Shown here one piece after another: positions 60,757 through 64,000 of a DNA stretch of 64,000 nt. The notes beneath the pieces were generated by a model that saw nothing but the letters and a program-made list of their open reading frames with translations, was not told the DNA's origin and ran no database searches. The stretch is taken from assembly GCF_004323635.1 (NCBI RefSeq), contig NZ_CP036515.1:2295501-2359500 (forward strand). Reading direction: 5' to 3'. The DNA comes from Lichenihabitans psoromatis (GTDB lineage: Bacteria > Pseudomonadota > Alphaproteobacteria > Rhizobiales > Beijerinckiaceae). Every line of letters begins with the position of its first letter. The stretch's first letter is position 1. The position numbers and the translations under genes are program-made.

Positions 60757-63700
60757 CTACCAGGTGATCTGGAGGCCGCCCTTGCCGCCGTAGCCGCGTT
60801 CCCGCGCCGAGAATTCGCCGTCGAAATTGGCGAAGAAGCCGACGCCGTGGCCCATATCGAGTTCGAAGCCCGCCTTGGTCTGTGCCGCATTGGAGTACGG
60901 CCGTGCTCCGGACACCAGGAAGGTCGAGCCCGGCAGCGACACGAAGCCGTTCTCGAGATTTCGCTGGGGCGCGAATTCATGCAGGTAGGCAAGGCTGACC
61001 ATCGGCCGCAGCATCATGCCGGGTCCGACCGCATAAGCCGATTCGAACCGCGCGCCGACGAAGACGGGAATGTCAGTCGTGTCCTGCCCGCGATGGTTCA
61101 ACCCGAAGATGTTGGTCGAGCCGGTGGCGTTGCGCTCGGTGAAGCCATCCGTGTGCAATTGCGCGGCCTCGACGGCCACGAAGGGCGTCACCTTCAGGGC
61201 CGTAAAGCCACCGAGGCTGCCATAGTCGAACACCCGGCCGAATTCCGCGCGAGTTCTGATGTCGAGCGAACCGAATGACGCTTTCTCGGTCGCCGCGAAG
61301 CCAGTCAGGCCGGCGATCGCACGGATTGTATGGTTGGAGAAGGACGAGACCGTCACGGAGTTCGATCCGTAATAGGGCCCGAAATTGACGAGGCTATAGA
61401 CGCCGCCATGGAAGCCGGTGACGTCGCCGGAGGTCGATCGCGAGCGGACATTGAAGCTCGAGTCGCTCCCGCCCACCGCGGCGCCGATCAGGATGTTGGG
61501 ATGGACCTGATAGTCGAGGCCCAAGACGCCGCCGCGATAATCGCCGGTTTCGCTCGCGATATTGGCATTGCCGGTGAGCGAGACGCCACCGCCGAAGCCG
61601 GTCGACCAGACCCGGTAGGTGCGCGGCGGCGGCAGTTTACGATCGAGGACGATCGGCGACGTGATCGGGCTTGCCGGCGCGTAACCGAGGACGCCGGGCG
61701 GCAGGCTCGCCCCCATGGTGATGCTGTTGACGGCCCCGAGACCGCCGGTCAGCAAGGACGTCGCCTGATCATTGATGACGCCGGAGAAGACGTGGGCGGC
61801 CTGGATCCCTGCGTTTTCTGTCGCGACCAACCCCTCGCCCGAGAGGCTGTCGAAGGCCGTGCGGGCTTCCTGTGTGCTGCGCAGGCCGAAGACCGCGTTG
61901 AGAAGGGCGCCGCCGGCCCCGCTCGTCGGCTGCCGCGAGGTGTTGCTCAGCGTCTGTGCCACGGCGAGTTGGTTGGGCGTCGCGGCCGCTGCATTGAAGC
62001 TGACGTTGTTGCGGTTCAGCGAGACGAAGACGTCATTGGCATCATAGGACAGGGCCGCCGTGAGGAACGGCAGGTTTGTGCTGGCATTCGCGAAGGTTCC
62101 GGTGACGCTCGATGCCGTGAGGATCTTGTAATTGACATAAGGCAAGAACGATCCGGTCGGCGCCGCCTGGACCGCGACCGTGCCGCCCGTGATCGTGGCC
62201 GCGCCGGTCGCGACGACCGAACTGGCTTGGCTCGGGGTCGCCGCAATCGCGAGTGTCGATCCGGAGGCGAACTGCAAGGCGCCGGCGACGTTCAGCGTGG
62301 TCGCCGCAACGGATGTCGTTCCGGCCAGCAACGCGGTCTGCGCCACAAGGCTTCCGGGTGCGAGCGTTCCGCCGGCGTTGACCTGGACCGCACCCACCGT
62401 CCCCGACCCGGCGAGCGTGCCGGTCGCGTTCACGGTCGAGGGCGAGACGATCGATCCTGCAACCTCCAATGTGCCGCCGTTGATGATTGTCGGACCCGTA
62501 TAGGTGTTCTTGCCGGTCAGCGTCAGCTGGCCCGTGCCGCCCAAGGTCAGGCCACCGGCGCCGCCGATGTCGTTGTTATAGGAGTCACTTGCGTAATAGC
62601 CGCCGAGCGACGCATCCATCGTGATGGCGGTCTGCCCGTTGAAGGCGCCATAGCCATCATAGGCCGCATAGAGGTTCAGACGCCCCCAATTGTCGTAGGT
62701 GTTGCCGCTGAGCAGCGGATAACCCGACGGCAGGCCGGTGGTGGCCAGGATCTCGATCCGCTGTGCATCGGTGAGATAGGGGAAGCGCGTCAGCAACAGG
62801 ACCTGGGCCTGAATCGGAACCTGCGAGGCCAGGAGCGGCGTGCTCGGTCCGATCGGCGTGAACCCATAGGTCAATTCCGCCGTATAAGCCGCCTTATTGG
62901 CCGCAGCATTGCCGAAGGGATCGCTGGCGTTCGCGCCCGACGCCTGGGCGGCCTGAATGCAGGCCGCGACACTCGTGGTTCCGCACGCGCTGCTGAGGTA
63001 AGCTTGGGTCGATTGCACAGCCTGATAGGTTGCATAAGCCGCGGTATTGGCCGGGTTGGTCCAATCCACACGATTGCCGTTCGCATCGTAGAGCGTCGCA
63101 TAGATGTTGGTGGCGGCCAGCGCCGTCGCCTCCATGCGGCCGCCGATCACGTCCAGCGGCGAATGCATTCCGGCCAGGATACGGTCGTTGCCGAGGTCGG
63201 CCGCGCGGGTCAGCAGTTCCTGCCCTTGTTGCGGGATCAGGAAGGCGAGGCCGAGAGCCTGCAACTCGCCCGAGTTGGTGTGGCCGCTCGGGAAAGCACC
63301 ATCGGCATAAGGGTTGGTCGAGTTGATGACCTGATAAAGCGGTGATGGAATGTTCACGGCCGTGCTGACGCGATACGGGCGCGGAGCGGTGCCGATCCCC
63401 GGCACGTAGGCGCCGACCCCAAAGGTTGCGCTGATCAGATTGCCACTGGCGTCGAAGGTGCCGAGATTGGGCGCGGTCAGCGGTTTGCCGCCATTCGCAT
63501 CGATCATGGCCTGTGTGACCGTGAAGCCTTTGACCCAATTTGCCGTGGTCCCGTACGGCGCCGGAACCGTGAACGACGAGAGATAGCTCGGCACGACGAA
63601 ATTCGCGGTGTCGGCGGTGCTCAGTCCCTTGGGATTGGTGCTGACGTTATAGTTGGCGTAACGCGCATCGAGAGGATTGATGGCCGGATTGGCGCCCTGG

Positions 63701-64000
63701 TAGCGCTCGAAGATCCGCTTCGGCGGCTCGGTCGAAGAGTTGTTCCGGACGACGTTGTTGATGAAGTTGACCGCATTGGCGAGCGGCGTCGCCGTGCCAT
63801 TGGAGAAGGTCGCTGAACCGGCGCTCGCGCCGTTCAGAAAGTTGATGTTGTTCTGATAATCCGCCAGCGTCGATGTCGCGTAGGTGGTCGATGTCAAACC
63901 GGCGGGGGTCACGCCCGAGGCGGACGCGGCTGCACCGGTCAGATAGAGGGACGTCAGTGCGCCGAGGCCATTTTGAATGCTGTAGGGCTGCGCCGTCCGG
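60757..64000 (-). CDS. Autotransporter with a PAP2-phosphatase passenger, partial (5' end outside the window)
   Basis: The frame is open to the right edge, with about 1080 codons visible; the signal peptide must lie beyond 64000. Near visible residues 205-285 there is a class-A acid phosphatase/PAP2 signature: RPY, PSGHTNSG and R-x5-H-x3-D in DRILAGMHSPLDVIGG. Then comes an autotransporter-associated strand repeat (GGLTLGGTGQLTLTGKNTYT), a Gly/Ala/Ser/Thr-rich beta-helical stretch, and a C-terminal beta-barrel of about 270 residues ending in GGLQITW, as required for outer-membrane insertion. It would expose a phosphatase on the cell surface. A terminator follows. Confidence 0.87.
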   Translation of the reverse strand, partial: RTAQPYSIQNGLGALTSLYLTGAAASASGVTPAGLTSTTYATSTLADYQNNINFLNGASAGSATFSNGTATPLANAVNFINNVVRNNSSTEPPKRIFERYQGANPAINPLDARYANYNVSTNPKGLSTADTANFVVPSYLSSFTVPAPYGTTANWVKGFTVTQAMIDANGGKPLTAPNLGTFDASGNLISATFGVGAYVPGIGTAPRPYRVSTAVNIPSPLYQVINSTNPYADGAFPSGHTNSGELQALGLAFLIPQQGQELLTRAADLGNDRILAGMHSPLDVIGGRMEATALAATNIYATLYDANGNRVDWTNPANTAAYATYQAVQSTQAYLSSACGTTSVAACIQAAQASGANASDPFGNAAANKAAYTAELTYGFTPIGPSTPLLASQVPIQAQVLLLTRFPYLTDAQRIEILATTGLPSGYPLLSGNTYDNWGRLNLYAAYDGYGAFNGQTAITMDASLGGYYASDSYNNDIGGAGGLTLGGTGQLTLTGKNTYTGPTIINGGTLEVAGSIVSPSTVNATGTLAGSGTVGAVQVNAGGTLAPGSLVAQTALLAGTTSVAATTLNVAGALQFASGSTLAIAATPSQASSVVATGAATITGGTVAVQAAPTGSFLPYVNYKILTASSVTGTFANASTNLPFLTAALSYDANDVFVSLNRNNVSFNAAAATPNQLAVAQTLSNTSRQPTSGAGGALLNAVFGLRSTQEARTAFDSLSGEGLVATENAGIQAAHVFSGVINDQATSLLTGGLGAVNSITMGASLPPGVLGYAPASPITSPIVLDRKLPPPRTYRVWSTGFGGGVSLTGNANIASETGDYRGGVLGLDYQVHPNILIGAAVGGSDSSFNVRSRSTSGDVTGFHGGVYSLVNFGPYYGSNSVTVSSFSNHTIRAIAGLTGFAATEKASFGSLDIRTRAEFGRVFDYGSLGGFTALKVTPFVAVEAAQLHTDGFTERNATGSTNIFGLNHRGQDTTDIPVFVGARFESAYAVGPGMMLRPMVSLAYLHEFAPQRNLENGFVSLPGSTFLVSGARPYSNAAQTKAGFELDMGHGVGFFANFDGEFSARERGYGGKGGLQITW

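Noticed and set aside
61330..63345. A 671-codon open frame on the plus strand opposite the autotransporter
   Set aside because: It is antisense to a gene with clear domains on the other strand. Its translation is Arg/Gly/Asp-rich with no family resemblance, as expected for the shadow frame of a GC-rich gene.
1..64000. CRISPR arrays, rRNA and tRNA genes
   Set aside because: No regularly spaced direct repeats and no recognisable rRNA or tRNA sequence were found by reading; a covariance-model search would be needed to exclude small structured RNAs.

Overview
This is a high-GC alphaproteobacterial window, most likely from a member of the Hyphomicrobiales (Rhizobiales) and most likely from a plasmid or an integrative conjugative element. 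The evidence is the traG-trb gene order with TrbK-alt and DUF2274, the DUF736 and ParB-like backbone genes, an Omp25/31-type outer-membrane protein remnant with an AADLPSR mature N-terminus, and the abundance of insertion sequences. No rRNA, tRNA or CRISPR array was recognised.

Region 1 (1-14 kb): a complete mating-pair-formation operon on the minus strand, in transcription order traG, a ribbon-helix-helix gene, trbB, C, D, E, J, K, L, F, G, I and DUF2274. It builds the type IV secretion channel and supplies its coupling protein, but no relaxase lies in the window. Upstream are a DUF2285 gene and a divergent XRE regulator with a two-copy palindromic operator. Region 2 (14-22.5 kb): two inverted copies of one IS3/IS407-type element enclose a DUF1778-GNAT toxin-antitoxin pair, hypothetical genes and a large ParB-like protein. 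The first copy has cut a LysR gene and a DUF736 gene.

Region 3 (22.5-29.6 kb) is accessory DNA. It holds an Mrr-nuclease/STAND-NTPase defence-like gene broken by a one-base frameshift, a Cys-rich helix-hairpin-helix-like protein, a DUF3768 and C39-like gene group, and a DUF805 membrane protein. Region 4 (29.6-32.7 kb): an IS21-family element has removed the kinase domain of a LOV-like sensor.

Region 5 (32.7-36.6 kb) is the most interesting part. An operon encodes two exported ferritin-like proteins and a small exported peptide made largely of Met, His and Lys. Divergent to it is a cytochrome b plus sulfite-oxidase-fold molybdoenzyme pair. The set resembles periplasmic methionine-sulfoxide and oxidant-defence systems (MsrPQ/YedYZ with a Met-rich sink peptide). 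A conserved motif, TGCATnTCsACTAT, precedes three transcription units here, each time pointing at the downstream start.

Region 6 (36.6-54 kb) is a patchwork. It contains IS630 and IS5 elements, a PAS-GGDEF-EAL protein, a serine resolvase, a TetR/dehydrogenase pair, an orphan sugar-ABC permease, a small detoxification cluster (VOC, PhnB-like, DHFR-like, GST), and a third IS3 copy that cuts an outer-membrane protein gene. A TetR regulator (52.8-53.4 kb) has near-identical palindromes in front of itself and in front of that broken gene. Region 7 (54-64 kb) looks intact: a ribose-type ABC importer operon, a glycosyltransferase, a DCC thiol-oxidoreductase-like protein, and a large autotransporter with a PAP2 phosphatase passenger that runs off the right edge.
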